Part shown: one piece after another, positions 10,780 through 23,254 of the stretch | Numbering within the stretch: position 1 is the stretch's first letter | How the letters are laid out: each line of letters opens with the position of its first letter | Assembly (NCBI GenBank): GCA_029931535.1 | Contig: JAQPZY010001686.1 | Coordinates: 10,327,001-10,391,000 of the forward strand | Length of the DNA stretch: 64,000 nucleotides | Direction of reading: 5' to 3' | From: Margaritifera margaritifera | Lineage: Eukaryota > Mollusca > Bivalvia > Unionida > Margaritiferidae | Made by a program: the position numbers and the translations under genes | The notes under the pieces: model-generated | What the model was told of the DNA's origin: nothing | Database searches by the model: none | Seen by the model: only the letters and a program-made list of their open reading frames with translations

Positions 10780-13275
10780 TAATGAATGTAAGTCTTGGGG
10801 ACCCTATACAATTTGTGTAATTTTTTAATGCTATACAAAAGTTGAGATATTAATTTTTCATGTACTCTAAGTTTTGGAACCCCTGTAGAGCTTTAGATTG
10901 ATGGTGCACCTGCACCATTGTCTCATAATTTTTTCTTTTGGTGCATCTGTTTTATGGTCAGGCTCCTCCTAGCAATTTCAAAGCCCATAGTCTGATTACC
11001 AAGATCAGGGATTTAAATTTTTTTATTAAAGTCAGTTTGCCTAGGGCAAGCTGACTGGAAAATTGAACTTGCTCTTCGAAAGTATGCGCTTGCCCCAAAC
11101 ATAATATCCCAACATGAGTGAAAAAATAAGATAAAATATGGGATATTTTAAGGAAATATTTATTTAAACTTTTGTTTTCTTTTTATCTTTGTTGGCACAT
11201 TAAAACCATATGCCGATAATTAAAGTTATCAAAAAATATATATGTAAATAATACATGTAGATAGATATGTAGATGAGAAAGAATTAGAATGCAGATATAG
11301 TTAGAAGAGCAAAAACATATGTACATGTATATAATTAAACAATCAATAAGGCCAAAAAAAATAAGTGTGTTTCTGGTCGGCCAACTGTTCCTATTTCTCA
11401 TTGCTGCCCCTAGCACTTTCCTGCCAATCGCCCCCCCCCCCCCCAAATACCTACCTGTCTACCATAATTTTAAAACCATTGCAATAGGAAAGACATTTTT
11501 TTTTTGCCTGACAGATATGCGTTAATTCTACTGTAATCATGGTAAGTCTTGGGACACTATAAGTCTTGGGACACCCTTAATTATTTTCAAAAGTAATTTT
11601 TTTATGACCTATAAAAGTTGGGACACGAAGTTAAAGCAATTTTTTCATGCACTATAAGTCTTGGGACACCTAAAACATTTTTTTCCTTCTACTGATCGGT
11701 CAGCATATTTTATCGATCGTAACCTCATGTAAAATAAACAGGACTTCGTGGTTGTTAAGGGACTCTCATTACGAATTATTACATGGAAATATTATAAATT
11801 ATTATAATTTGTTTGAAAAGTCAATAAATATATTTAATTTTTCTCTTGTTTTCTTATTATTTCTATCAAATTAAAATATGTATAATTTAATCAGACGATG
11901 ACAAGAATTGAGCATTAGCGGTATGTTATACCCATTCAACAATAACTTCTCCCTAATGTGCCCTAGTTTACTATTGTCAGTTTATGCATTGTTGCATTAA
12001 AATTGTTGAAAGTTACCTGTACTTATTGGGGAGTTTTTTTCCTGAAAATGGGAATACCTAATTCATTACAATGTGATACCAGGATGAGAACAACGAAAAT
12101 AGTGTTTCTTTCAACTCTAGCATTTATTTTACGCATGTTTACATCATGGCGTCACCACGTGTACATTGAAGATTTTACTTGTGATGAATGAAGTACATAC
12201 ATTGGATTCGAATCATAGGCACCACTGCACTAAACTTAAATAATATCTTTAAAATACGATAATGAAGTTTAAGAAATAATGCTTTTAAAATAAAAACTCC
12301 GTGGTAGTTTGCTTTGATGTAAGAGACCTTAAATAAGTTCCTGTTTACTCAGCTAATCGTGCTAATATTACGCGGTAGAAGCCAATCACACATCAAAGGA
12401 CTGGCATTGCCGCCAGACAAAATTCCTCTTTACCCAAGCCAATTTCAGGGTTTTAACAATTAACTGGCCTGGATTGCTGTCGGAAAACAAAAGACAAATC
12501 CGCCAATTATAAACAAAGGAGACGCCAACACAACCAGCTTGCCAAAATCAAAAGTTAAATGAATAATGCGTGGAAAATTATCATTTAGTGAAGTTGAAAC
12601 ACAAAACTAAAATGGATCAATGATGCTCTTAATCGATCTATATTCAGAATTTTAACATATATTACAATCATTTTTTCATGAATATATGAGTTTTTTGAAT
12701 TTATGCTGGTTATGTGCTTTATATAATTAAACACGTGTGCCTTTTCAATAGATTGCATCACTTTGTTGGATCGCTTATACCACTGAAAAACAGTATCTGT
12801 TGAGCGTGTGAATCCAAGTAAATGAAACAGCAATGAACGTGTAGCTGAAATGTAATCTGGAAGAATGTGATTTGGTAAAAATGATGAACAAAGCAAAATC
12901 TGCATCAAATATTTTTGGGAATAAACAAGGATATAAGTGATGCCAAGTCCGATTTGCACTGTGTAAGTACTGTACACTATTGTACAGGTCTTACATTAAA
13001 TGTAAGCAGCCTGTGAATTATGAAGTCTTTATTTACCTTTATTTTAAATCATGTTGCAGAAATTGGAAAATATGCACATGCAAAATAATAACATAAAACA
13101 ATCATAGTAGTTTATAACAGTTTATTGACAAATTACGTGGTAATTGAACAAGCTGGTCACTTCTGTGTGACGTATGGTGATCTTCCCAACTTTGTCTTTA
13201 CATTTTTTTGTGTCTACAAGTTTTTGGACACTGAAAATTTTATATATTTTACATGCATATAAGTCTTGGGACACG
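10780..13275 (+). repeat. Region with scattered taagtcttgggacac motifs
   Basis: The motif taagtcttgggacac (or near versions) occurs at about 10788, 11543, 11559, 11661 and 13260, plus the weaker aaagttgggacac at 11618. All are on the + strand. It resembles termini of a Tc1/mariner-like family, but no transposase and no inverted partner were found. A poly-C run is at 11429-11444. Otherwise the stretch is non-coding intron 2. Confidence 0.4.
12485..12940. repeat. ~450-bp dispersed repeat, copy 1
   Basis: Matches 14835-15280 from a gacaaatcc...attataaacaaa start, through ggatcaat, tggttatgtgctt, ggatcgcttata and gtgaaacaattg-type blocks, to gaataaacaaggatata at the end. The two copies are in the same orientation and about 2.35 kb apart. 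A 130-codon minus-strand frame crosses copy 1 (12977-12585) but is not kept in copy 2, so it is not taken as a gene. Confidence 0.7.
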
Positions 13276-13894
13276 AACATTTTTTTTTCTTTATATACTT
13301 TTCCATTTAAGTTCAAATGATCATGCAGATTTAAGTATCCATCCAGTAAAAATAAACAAGGTAAAAATGAATCCATTACTAACATATTCCATAAGTATCA
13401 ATGATTTCACTCCCTGCTTTTTTCTGGGGTGTGTTGTTTCCACTCACGTCTGCCTCCACTTACCACATTAGTAATTTTCATCTAGTCATCTTGAAATCTG
13501 CGACATGCATACAAATATATGACAAACCAACTTTGGAGAATGATTTGAGAACACTTAATTTTATCCATATAATTATCAGGTAAACACAACATATCATAAA
13601 CACAGCTCCTGGGTATTTCATTTTCCTAACGTCAGTCATGCTTTGAATGAAATCCTCCTGGTGGTTAATCATTAGAGCCATTTCCTTTTATTTCCAAACA
13701 CACCTGTCAAAGAAATCTTGCGGGTTATATTATTAACAATTATCAAGTACTCGCCTTAAAATCGGTGACATGCATCAAAACAATCTTTGACAAGCTGATT
13801 GTTTAGAGCCCTGGGCAAGCTGACTTTTATAAAAATTTATAAATCCCTGGATCCAGATTTCATCAGCACCTCAGCTGGTAGATAAATAAGGACA

Positions 13895-14825
13895 GTTTTT
13901 TGGCTGGAGTTCTGATATATGCTGTAGAACCCCACTCATTCCTGCATACTGATGACTCAGATTTGGGCAGGGGTGCTCACATAGAGCCAGAGGGTGTGGT
14001 CTGGGCAGGTTTTTTTCCAGCATATCAACAGCCTAGAGATGCATGCCACTTTTCTAGCACTGCAAGGGCGCATCAATCTCATAAGACACAGCTGTGTCAC
14101 GGTCGTCATGGACAACACATTGGTCATTGTGTATGTCAGATGCCAAGGAGGCATTCTTTCTTCCCTCTCTTGGCTTAGAAATCTGGAATCTCTGATGGAC
14201 AACTATGGAGGGGATCACTCTCAGGGTCTGCCACATTCAAGGCAAGATGAATATTCTAGCATACCTTCACAGCTGGCTCATATCAAATGATCTATCCACC
14301 AATATCAATTTTCAAGCAGGGTTGTAGACTGCATTGCTCAGACCAGAAGGCAGTCGATCTCCAAGGATTATAATGCCAAGTGGAGAGTATTCTGTAATTG
14401 GTGCAGTCAGCAGTGCATTGGTCCAATCTGTCTCTCTCTGACCACTGTTGTGGATTTTGTTCTCTTCTCTTTTTGAAGATAAAGATTTTGCTCAGTTTCC
14501 ACCATTAAGGGCTATTGAGCAGTCCTCTCCAGTACCCTTAAGTTCTCTATGGACTCCACCATAGGGTTGAACCGTCATTTCTCAACTTATCAGGTACTTT
14601 GAGTTCCTTAAACCAGACTCAAGCTCATTACTGCCTTGGTAGAACCATTTATGTGTTTTTTGGTCATTATCTGAACTAACTTGTGAAACTCTGAGAGAGG
14701 CTTCTTTTGAGAATCTTACCTTAAAGGCGATCTTCTTTTTTATTAAGTATTTACTAGCAGAAGGAGTGAAATTCTTGTCTTATCTATGGAAGAGGTTTAC
14801 ATATGTTTCAGTGGTAACTTATTAA
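13895..14825 (+). mobile_element. DIRS-like retrotransposon fragment A: RNase H and tyrosine recombinase pieces
   Basis: The first part is RNase-H-like: SFLHTDDSDLGRGAHI near 13940-13985 resembles the TDAS..GWGAHL motif. From about 14345 the frame reads SKDYNAKWRVFCNWCSQQ, then TTVVDFVLF, which fits the N-terminal domain of a DIRS tyrosine recombinase. From about 14700 it reads SFENLTLKAIFFF. Stops and frameshifts interrupt it. Compared with the copy in intron 5 it lacks the ~380-bp stretch between RNase H and recombinase. It lies in PSME4 intron 2, same strand. Confidence 0.75.
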
Positions 14826-14834
14826 CACCTGACA

Positions 14835-15280
14835 AATCCAAAATTATAATCAAAACGATACACCAAAAGAACAAGCAAGCCAAAATAAGGAGTTGAATGA
14901 ATCATGGGTTGAAATGTGGTTTGTGTCAAGTCGAAAAACAAAATCAACATGGATCAATAACAATATTGACTGATCTTTATTCAGCAACTTAGCTTGTATG
15001 AATTCTTTAATGAATATGACAAGTATATGAATATCTGATGGTTATGTGCTTAATATACTTATATATAATGATTGGGTATTCATTTTTTATATGGATTACA
15101 ACACGTAGGATCGCTTATATCAATGAAAATTAAAAGTGATGGGCACCTCTTGACCATGTGAAACAATTGAAGTTAATAAAAGTAGCAATGGAAATATAGC
15201 CAAGATGGAATATGAAAGAATGAGATATGGCACAAAATTAAAAACTAAATAAATTTTTCAGAATAAACAAGGATATAGGT
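14835..15280. repeat. ~450-bp dispersed repeat, copy 2
   Basis: Starts within about 10 bp of the end of the DIRS fragment at 13895-14825 and ends in gaataaacaaggatatagg. Family unknown. Confidence 0.7.
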
Positions 15281-16278
15281 AATTATGTAAAAGTTATGTA
15301 TCAAAATATCTCAGTATAAGCTGGTATTTTCATGAATCACATTTCATTATGTAATAGTTTTGTATAAAAATACCTCAGTATAAGGGCGGTCTACTTTTAT
15401 GGCTCCCATGAACAGCATTGTAGTGAGGGAGTACTGATCTTTGATTGCATTGCTTGTTTGCAATAAATCACTGTTAACTGTAATGTTACAATTTTTTGTC
15501 AGAGTTTATGAAAGGTGTTTACAGGAAGGGCACATAATGGCATGATTTGTAGGCAAGACATTGTATAATGCACAACCCATGCACACCATTACTGGGTCTT
15601 TGTAAAGCATGCATGGATATTTTTTTACATTTATGCAAATTATTTACGTTATTTTTCCCATGTTCAGATCAGTGTGACAGCCAAATAAATTTGTCAAAGA
15701 GTAGGGAGTTGTCTTATGATCAGACAAAGATATCCATAGTAAACATTTGCCAAACTTTATCGAAAATGGGGGTGGGCTTACTAAGCATCAGTTTATAATC
15801 AGATAAATACAGTAATATTAGTGCAGCTATGATAACGAAAGTCCATACTACACAGAAATGTTCCTTACCAACCACAACAATAATTTCTTGATATCTAGAT
15901 GCTTTCTCTTGCTGCTGAGACATTTAGTTTGAAAGTATATGTTTAGTTTCATAATTTTACAATAGTCTGATATCAAGAGATGCCAATCCACCATACTGTT
16001 ATTTTTGTCTTATGCAGTTTATAGGCAGTTTAATTCTTTTTGAAGGTAAAAATCTGTAGAATGCAAAGATAAATTGCCAAAACTAAATAAACATTGGATT
16101 TACCTTTTCGTTTCATTAGAAATTAGTGCCAGAATTAAAATGAAGATCTAATGCATTAGTTACTACATTGCAAAATCCCATTTCATTTTGTAATTTTTTT
16201 TGTATATGTGTAATATTGTAGCATGATTTTAAAAAGAAATCAGTTCTTGTTAAGTAAATATTTATAAAATTTTAACAG
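15281..16278. other. Intron 2 remainder, nothing recognised
   Basis: AT-rich intron with no feature seen other than a duplicated tatgtaa...gtatcaaaa/tataaaaa, ctcagtataag segment at about 15285-15385. Confidence 0.4.
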
Positions 16279-16395
16279 GAAAAAGGAATTGCTATCTCGT
16301 GAAGATCTTGTGTTACCATGGCGCCCTTTGTACAAGCTGTGCGAGTCAGTGCTGTATTCCAGATATGAGCATTATGGTCTTCAGCTGTTTCCCTC
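16279..16395 (+). CDS. PSME4: PSME4 exon 3, residues 112-150
   Basis: Acceptor aacag, peptide starting [10 protein letters not shown] and containing LPWRPLY, then donor gtaaga. Phase 2 in and out. The match to the vertebrate KKELLSR...LPWRPLY block is clear. Confidence 0.95.
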
Positions 16396-17049
16396 GTAAG
16401 ATTTTTGGATATTCTTTATTTTGACTATGTGCACCCAAAAAAAGCCATTTTAATAATTGAATATAAGTTCAAATTTCTCCTGAAATTTGTCTCATTTTGT
16501 TGAGTCTACATTAGTATATTGCAAAACATCTGTATCACTTTTCAAGTGACAAAGATAGCAGGGGCATCAACAGGGTCTGACAAATCTTGTACCCAGAACC
16601 CAGGGGCTACCTGGATGCTTGGTCTGGACTACCATATATTGAAGTCATGTAGGCCAGCAGGTCACTTTATGATATCATTAATTGTTTTTGTATATTTTTT
16701 AAAATATACCTACAAGAATACTTTTTAGAAAATAATAATTGTGAATAACACAAAATGGTATTAAAAGAGGATAGTCTTGAAGCTAACAGTTTCATGTCCA
16801 GGTACCTTGCCTTATTTGGGCTACAGAATGTAAGCTCGGCTACCTGGTTTCTTACCTGATACCCCACAACACTACCATCTGATTTTGAAATTTGGCAGAC
16901 CCTGCATCAATGTTGGGATTTTGTATTAATATTTTTGAAAGTCACCTACGGTGTGGGTACATGAGAGTGTCAAGATGGCACCAGTTTGTATAAGAACTTC
17001 CATTTCATTTACCATTGTGTGCTACAAATTATACTGTTGACTAAAACTG

Positions 17050-17622
17050 AAATTCATTTACCCAGTCTTGTTGGCACAACTAGTCCTGCAGATTTTGATG
17101 GATTGCGATGAAACTTGGTGAATATTATGTTTGTCACCTGAAGATGTGCATATCAACAAATCACTTTGCTCCTGCTATAATTTTCTTTGAGTTATTGTCC
17201 TTTTTGACCTGCAGTTGAATGCAGTGTATGACAAACTGTTTTGAATGCAGCTAGTCTCACATTTTTAAATGGATTACTTTGAAACTTGGTAAATGGTATG
17301 TTCATCATCTGAATATACACATATCAACAAATCACTTGCTCCTGCAATTTTTCTTAGAGTTATTGCCATTGTCTTGTAGCTTGATCAGGGTCTGTTCTAA
17401 AATTCATGCTAATTTCTCAAAAATAGTGCTGACAAATCAAACATATGCGTGAAAATTGTACATCATTTTTGCAAGCTCTATATTTATTTATTCATTAAAT
17501 CTCTCCGCTAATTAGAAAAATTCCCTATTGTTTTCAATATGGATTGCTATGAAACCTGGTAAATATTATGGTCATTACTTTTTGATGTGCATATTGACCA
17601 ATTACTGTGCTCCTGTAATTTT
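17050..17622 (+). repeat. Diverged repeat with tgaaacttggtgaatattatg units
   Basis: Three units contain ggattgcgatgaaacttggtgaa, then cacctgaagatgtgcatat and caaatcact..gctcctgc, near 17097, 17269 and 17539. It abuts the 146-bp array that starts at 17624. Non-coding. Confidence 0.6.
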
Positions 17623-17623
17623 T

Positions 17624-18255
17624 GACTCTCCTGGTCTACGACCAGTAGATGGTCTATCGTCCATCCGTTAGCATAAGTTTCTTATCACTACTCCTCCTAA
17701 ACAACTTTGAGGATTGCCATGAAACTTTGCACACACATTCATCCCATGGTTTAGTTGGTCCTAAATGAAAATGGTGCCACTCGGACATCCAGTGTTTCCA
17801 CCACAACGGCCATCTTGAAAATCTTATTATTGATATTCCTCCTGAATGGATGATCATATCAACATGGGGTTTTCACTAAAAGACTTACTCTGATGTCTAG
17901 CTGATCTTAAATGAAAATGGTGCTGATCTAACATCCAGTATGGCAACCACAGCAGCCATCTTGAAAATCTTGTTTTCGCTACTCCTCCTCAACAGAAAGT
18001 CATATTGAGATGGGTTTTCACCAGAAGACTTCTTATGATGTCTAGTTGGTCCTAAATGAATATGGTGCCAATCTGATGTTCAGTATGGCTACCACAGTGG
18101 CCATCTTCATAATCTTGTTATTGCTACTCCATTGAGTGGATGATCATATGAACATGGGGTTTCACTAAAAGAATAAATGAAAATGGTGCTCATCTGAGGT
18201 CCAATATGGCCACCACAGCAGCCGTCTTGAAAATGTGTTATTGGTACTCCTCTTG
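17624..18255 (+). mobile_element. Hairpin-headed 146-bp tandem element, array 1 (intron 3)
   Basis: Begins with a hairpin (CTGGTC / GACCAG stem around TAC), then monomers carrying ttggtcctaaatgaaaatgg, a ccaatatggcnaccac block and gccatcttgaaaatcttg. The ccatcttg landmark falls at 17810, 17956 and 18101, a period of 145-146 bp, with a shortened last unit at 18223. No tail was recognised. Confidence 0.82.
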
Positions 18256-18918
18256 GTACTGCCAACTTGCAATATAAAGTCTTTAACCATCACAAGTGTA
18301 ACATATTTTCAAGGTTAAAGGCACATCTACAGCAAGGAAGATTTAATTTATTTCAAGGTTATGTTAATGCCAAAAGGGACTAAATTTATGTAAATACACA
18401 ATTTGTCATTTAATCAATGAATTACAAATTTTAAAAGAGAAGTAATTTAGAAAAAATGGGAATTATTATAATAAATACTGGTGGATAATGAGTGAACACA
18501 TAAGTTACATGAGAGCAAGATCCAGAATGGAATATTCTGGATTGCAGCTCGCGTCAGGTGAATCAGATATTCATACATGTTAATATTTTCATTAATTACT
18601 TAAGCACTTTATAAAACGTTTATTACAAAAGATGGTAGTACAGTACCGACGACAAAGTTGAGGCAGCAGAGTAAATAAGATTATCTCATTGTCTTTTAGC
18701 ATTAAGTACTATATACTATTTTCCTTTGTTCCTTTAAAATATTGTGCGTCTCCCAGATTTGGATGACAGGGGACACATTGTCTCCTGCCCTTGGGATCCT
18801 ATGTGCAACACTGTCTTATTTTTTTTTTAAATCTTGTTTTTCATTGTACAATGTATATCAGTTTATTTTGTACAAAATATGGTGTGGATGTTTATGGTCT
18901 GTTTCTTTTATTTTCTAG
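18256..18918. other. Intron 3 remainder, nothing recognised
   Basis: Non-coding AT-rich intron before exon 4. No repeat family recognised. Confidence 0.4.
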
Positions 18919-18963
18919 AAATATTGAAACAACCCTGAAATCTCTTGTTCGCAACTGTAGAAC
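18919..18963 (+). CDS. PSME4: PSME4 exon 4 (45-nt micro-exon), residues 151-165
   Basis: Only 45 nt, between acceptor ttctag and donor gtaagt. It reads SNIETTLKSLVRNCR, matching the conserved NILKTLVKSCR block. Both phases fit its neighbours. A short exon such as this is easily missed by gene callers. Confidence 0.93.
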
Positions 18964-19159
18964 GTAAGTATATGTATCATGCATACCTAACTGCTTTAAT
19001 CATGTCAAAACCAATGGCCAGAATATAGATATTAAAAGATATCTTTATAATATAATGTGACTAATAGTAACAATTTGGACATTAAAAATGAATTAAAACA
19101 GCTTTGTTATCTTAAATTTTTCAACTCATACAAAACTCTTCAATATGCAGTTCAAACGA

Positions 19160-19392
19160 TACATACTGTATATACTTGCTTTTAAGTTGAGTCCAAATGC
19201 AAATTGCACTGACCCATATCTGTCATCACATAATGTGCCAGCAGACCTGGGTCTTTGCAGTTTGTTAGGAGTAATCAGTAGAATGAACAACATAGACCCT
19301 AATCTGCCTGCGCATTATGTGATACCAGATCAGAGTCTGTGTTGTTTGCAGTTTGACTCGTTTTTAAGCTAGTATATATGGTACTGTTCAGG
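19160..19392. mobile_element. Foldback MITE copy 1 (degenerate)
   Basis: Starts near actgtatatacttgctttta and ends near agctagtatatatggtact. Inside it has gacctgggtc and gaacaacatagaccctaatctg blocks shared with the copies at 33400, 42715 and 45006. Degenerate and longer than the 115-bp copy. Confidence 0.55.
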
Positions 19393-19659
19393 AATATCTT
19401 TAGAAGTGATTTTAGGAGAGTAATTCTGAACAGCCCTGATGTTTGGGACTTGAACTATTGCAGTAAAATAATATTCACATTGATTGGGATTTTTTTTACA
19501 AGTCATAAAAACTTAGATCAATTTTTTAATGATAATAAAATCATGAAAATTAAGATGTTCTCATTTTTTTGTTATAAATTAGTTTGAAATTTAGACCATG
19601 AATTTAGCACTGTATTCTAAAATACTTTGAAATAACCACTGTTGATATTTTGATTACAG

Positions 19660-19809
19660 GTATTTTCCAGTAGAATCTACACAGGAAATGTTGAATGAGT
19701 GGCGACCCCTTCTTTGTCAATATGATACAACAATTGTCAAAGCTTTGGGATACATGGATCATTTTCTTCCCACCAATTTGCCCCCAGAGCATCATGACAA
19801 AGGCTTCAA
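19660..19809 (+). CDS. PSME4: PSME4 exon 5, residues 166-215
   Basis: Acceptor attacag, then [18 protein letters not shown] and [11 protein letters not shown], then donor gtgagt. It corresponds to the EEWRPL and LPPELHHKGFKLW part of the human protein. It is followed by the longest TE-rich stretch of the gene, intron 5. Confidence 0.95.
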
Positions 19810-20469
19810 GTGAGTCTGCTTGCAGAAAACTTCTTGTATTTTTCATTATCATTATATACACCTCATTATATACACAGGCCCTCACAAATTTATTTGCTCA
19901 GAAAATTTAGCTTTTGTGCTTGTAGCATTTTGGTCATCTATAAATTTGATTTTTCCTCATTGATTCAATCTATGGAGTAATGAATTTTAATAGTAGTAAG
20001 ACATTACTTATTATTACATTGCTATATCTTTTCCTGGCACTGCTCCCTAGTCCAAGGTGATTATTTCCTCCTCAAATTAGTAATTCGAGGTTTAGAAGAA
20101 AAAACAACATGATCCCAGTTTGATACCTAGTCAGCTTTTGTCATTCAGCATATTGTCCTCCTTATCCTTGGACATCATGCAGTTTTCATATGTCTCTTGT
20201 GCACTCAAGTTGTCTTTGGGCATTTCTGCTGTCAATCATATCCTTTTTAGTGTTGTATTTGATATTTTCTCCCCAGTCTTGCATAATTTTCATGTATCTG
20301 TTTCCCTTTTCATCTAATTTGAGGATTTTGATTACCTCATTAGTGAAGTGGGGCTTCTTTGTTTCTATTGTTTCTTTCTGATGAGTTACCTACCCAGTTA
20401 ATGTTCTGGTTCATTGTTTATTTCTTGCATTATGTATGCCTCAAGGTGTGGGTAAATGCGGTCATAAAA

Positions 20470-21450
20470 TGTCTGCTTGGAATGCCCACCCCAGTGCTTA
20501 ATGTGCACAGCTTGTGAATGCACCAACAGCTATCCTTTTTTTTGCCTTTGGTCTGACAAGGTATGGGACTTAGTGGAAAGTTACTATGCCTATAGGGCCA
20601 TGAAGAAGGGACCCACTTTTTCATTTTTGTCATTGGAAGACAAGTTTGCAAGACACAGTCTAATAAATTCCTCTCTCAGTGATGGTGCAGGAGCTGACTC
20701 AGATGTTTTTCCGAAGCCAAGAGACAGCCAGACAGCAGAAGGGGGAGTCTGCCCCTTGTACTATGCTTCTGCCTCTGGTTTCTGTTTCTAGTTACAGGGT
20801 CCATTTCACACTTGGCCCCTTAAGCCCTCCACCATGGACTTGGGGGCATTGCATGTGGAGATTTTGGCACAGACCTGGACCCATCTCCCCATTAATTCTC
20901 TTGAGGCTTCGGAACTGAAGACTCATACACTAGTTTTTATAGCTTCCCATGCTGATATTTTTAGGCGCTGTCTTTAATGTGTTGAAGAAGGAATTGGTGT
21001 CTCCAGCTGCTTTGCAGAGATAGTTGGAGGCTGTTGCCAAGACTTAGAGACTCTCAATCATGATGTTCATGGTGCTCTCTGCAGAGCTTCTCCACATCCA
21101 TAGGGATGCTGCCTTGGAGACATGAAAGGTTTTGCCAGAGCTCAGCAAAAGCATTTCGAGGGCCACTCCACTTGATGTAGAGATGTTAATTAAAGGGCTA
21201 ATCCCTACAGTGGCCTCACAAGACTTGAGGGATCAGCAACATCAGTCCTTGGACATGGTACCAGAGCCAGCTAAACCAGTGAAGAAACTCCCCCAACCTA
21301 AACGTCCGCGGTTCCCTCTCTTAAATGTTTTAAATAGGGGCTCCAGCAGAAATATCAGTTTACATATTTCTATCTTTCTCGTGACAAGGGCCAAAGGGGC
21401 TGGTGAGGGGGGGGGGAGGGGGGTCTACAGACCCCTCTCTCTTCTCTAAG
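20470..21450 (+). pseudogene. DIRS gag-like region
   Basis: Broken frames. An early Cys-rich stretch (CPPQCLMCTACECT near 20480-20525) looks like a zinc-knuckle-type segment. A later one carries PEPAKPVKKLPQPKRPR near 21260-21310, a basic Pro-rich linker of the kind found between gag and RT. A poly-G run lies at 21407-21422. The assignment follows from position before the RT. Confidence 0.5.
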
Positions 21451-21529
21451 GAGGGAGGCAGTCATTTCTGTCCTGCCAAGTCCCCCGTCTTTTCAGCATC
21501 CCAGTAACTGTCAGACTGACACTTTTTTC

Positions 21530-22450
21530 AGAGGCTTGGTTGGGCCTCATGGACGATGCATGGGTCCTTTCCACAATAAAGTAGGGCTACCAGCTTCGCT
21601 TTGGTTCCACTGGTCCCAACTGGTGTCTCTATGGGAAGAGGTGTGCACCCTTGAAAATTAGGGTGCAGTAGTGAGGGTGACAACCATTTAAAATGTGAGA
21701 TTTTATTTCCAGATCTTCCTAGTGTCAAAAACATGGCGATAGTTTCGACTTGTTATCAATCTTTTCCCATTGAACAAGTTTCTTCTGGAAGAGCATTTCA
21801 GGATGGAGACATCCACCTCAATCGGGAATACCTTGCGGTCAAATGACTGGGTGGTCTCCATCAACCTCCAAGATGCCTATCTTCACATTTCCATTTCCCA
21901 GTCCACAGGAAATTCCTGTGGTTTTGTCTGGGACAGGAGATCTTTCAATTTGGGCTCTTTTTTCAGCTTAGCTTCTGTACCCAGATCCTTCATCAGGGAG
22001 ATGAGTGTAATATCTACTCATTTAAGGTTCTTCTGGGTCCCCGTTCTCCAGTACTTCAATGACTGGTTAATACATAACATCCTCAGATGTGCCCTTGTGA
22101 GGGTTCTATCTCTCTGTTGGAAGACAGTGACTCATCTGGCCTAATTCCCAACTGGGAGAAGTCAAATCAGATCCTTTCTCAGAATTGTATTTATGTGGTG
22201 ATGAATTTTCTTACCCGCAAAAGACAGTCCATGTTCCTCCACACAGAATCTCACAAATACTGTCTCGTAGCAAGACTGGACGAGAAGACTTCATTGTCTG
22301 CTTGCATCTGCATGTCTCTTCTGGGGAGTCTGAACATGGCAGCACACTTAGTTCCTGTCAGAATGCTTCATATGAAGTCTCTTCAGTTCTTACTTTTAGC
22401 AAACTGGAGACCTCACATTGACCCCTGTCTGCTTAGATCCCCTTAAGATC
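21530..22450 (+). pseudogene. DIRS reverse transcriptase, decayed
   Basis: The start region reads FSEAWLGLMDDAWVLSTIK, typical of DIRS RTs just before the palm. Then VSINLQDAYLHISI near 21855-21895 carries the first catalytic Asp motif, and LQYFNDWLI near 22050-22076 corresponds to the Y-D-D motif with its first Asp lost. MSLLGSLNMAAHLVPV follows near 22312-22360. Frameshifts separate these blocks, so the enzyme is dead. Confidence 0.75.
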
Positions 22451-22494
22451 CAAATTTTGTTACCATAATAGTTAGTGCAAAATCAGAACAGATT

Positions 22495-23110
22495 TTGACT
22501 AGCGTTCCAATTTACACACCAGAACCTCGTTCCTTATTATACATTGATGCCTCAGATTCAGGCTGGGGTGCTCACCTAGGGCTTGAGGGATTAGTCCTGC
22601 AGGGCCTGTGGTCTTTGGAAGAATCTTCCCTTCAAATCAACAATCTAATAATGCAGGCTGTTTTTGTAACTTCAACCACATAAGACATAGCTGTGTCATG
22701 ATCACTACTGAGAACATGTTGATCATAGTGTACCTCAGATATCAAGGGGGCACTCATGCTCCTTCTCTCTGCTTGGAAGTCTTGAACCACCTCCATTGGA
22801 CAGCTTTGGAGATCACTCTCAGAGTGCACCACATTCCAGACAGAGATGAGAAGTCCTTATGGAATGGTCTCTGCACCAGTCAGTAGCAGAGATAATATTT
22901 GATCTGTGTGAAAAGCCAATGGTAGACTTGGTTGCAATAAGGTTGAACAACAAGCTCTCCCTTTATGTCTCTTCAGTACCAGACCAGAGAGCATGCATGG
23001 TGGATACCTTCAGACTGGGGTGGGATCGACTATATGCCTACACCTTCCCACCTTTCAAAATAATCTCGCAGGTTCTTAACAGAGTCAGGACCTCCAAATT
23101 ATGACTCATC
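22495..23110 (+). pseudogene. DIRS RNase H and following domain, decayed
   Basis: LLYIDASDSGWGAHLGLEG near 22533-22590 is the DIRS-type RNase H motif. The following frame reads EWSLHQSVAEIIFDLCEKP, then VDLVAIRLNNKLSLYVSSVP and WDRLYAYTFPPF near 22860-23060, matching the linker between RNase H and recombinase in DIRS elements. Confidence 0.78.
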
Positions 23111-23254
23111 CTAATAGCTCCCCAGTGGCTCCAATGATGGTGGTTCAGTGATCTCCTTGACCTGTTGGTTGACAACCGCAGGGAATTACTGTTGAGGATG
23201 GATCTGCAGGGTCCCTCTTTCACAACTCTCCACACATTCTCCATCATCACATGG

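Noticed and set aside
12585..12977. 130-codon minus-strand frame in intron 2.
   Set aside because: It overlaps a dispersed repeat; the second copy of that repeat (14835-15280) does not keep the frame open, so there is no sign of selection on it.
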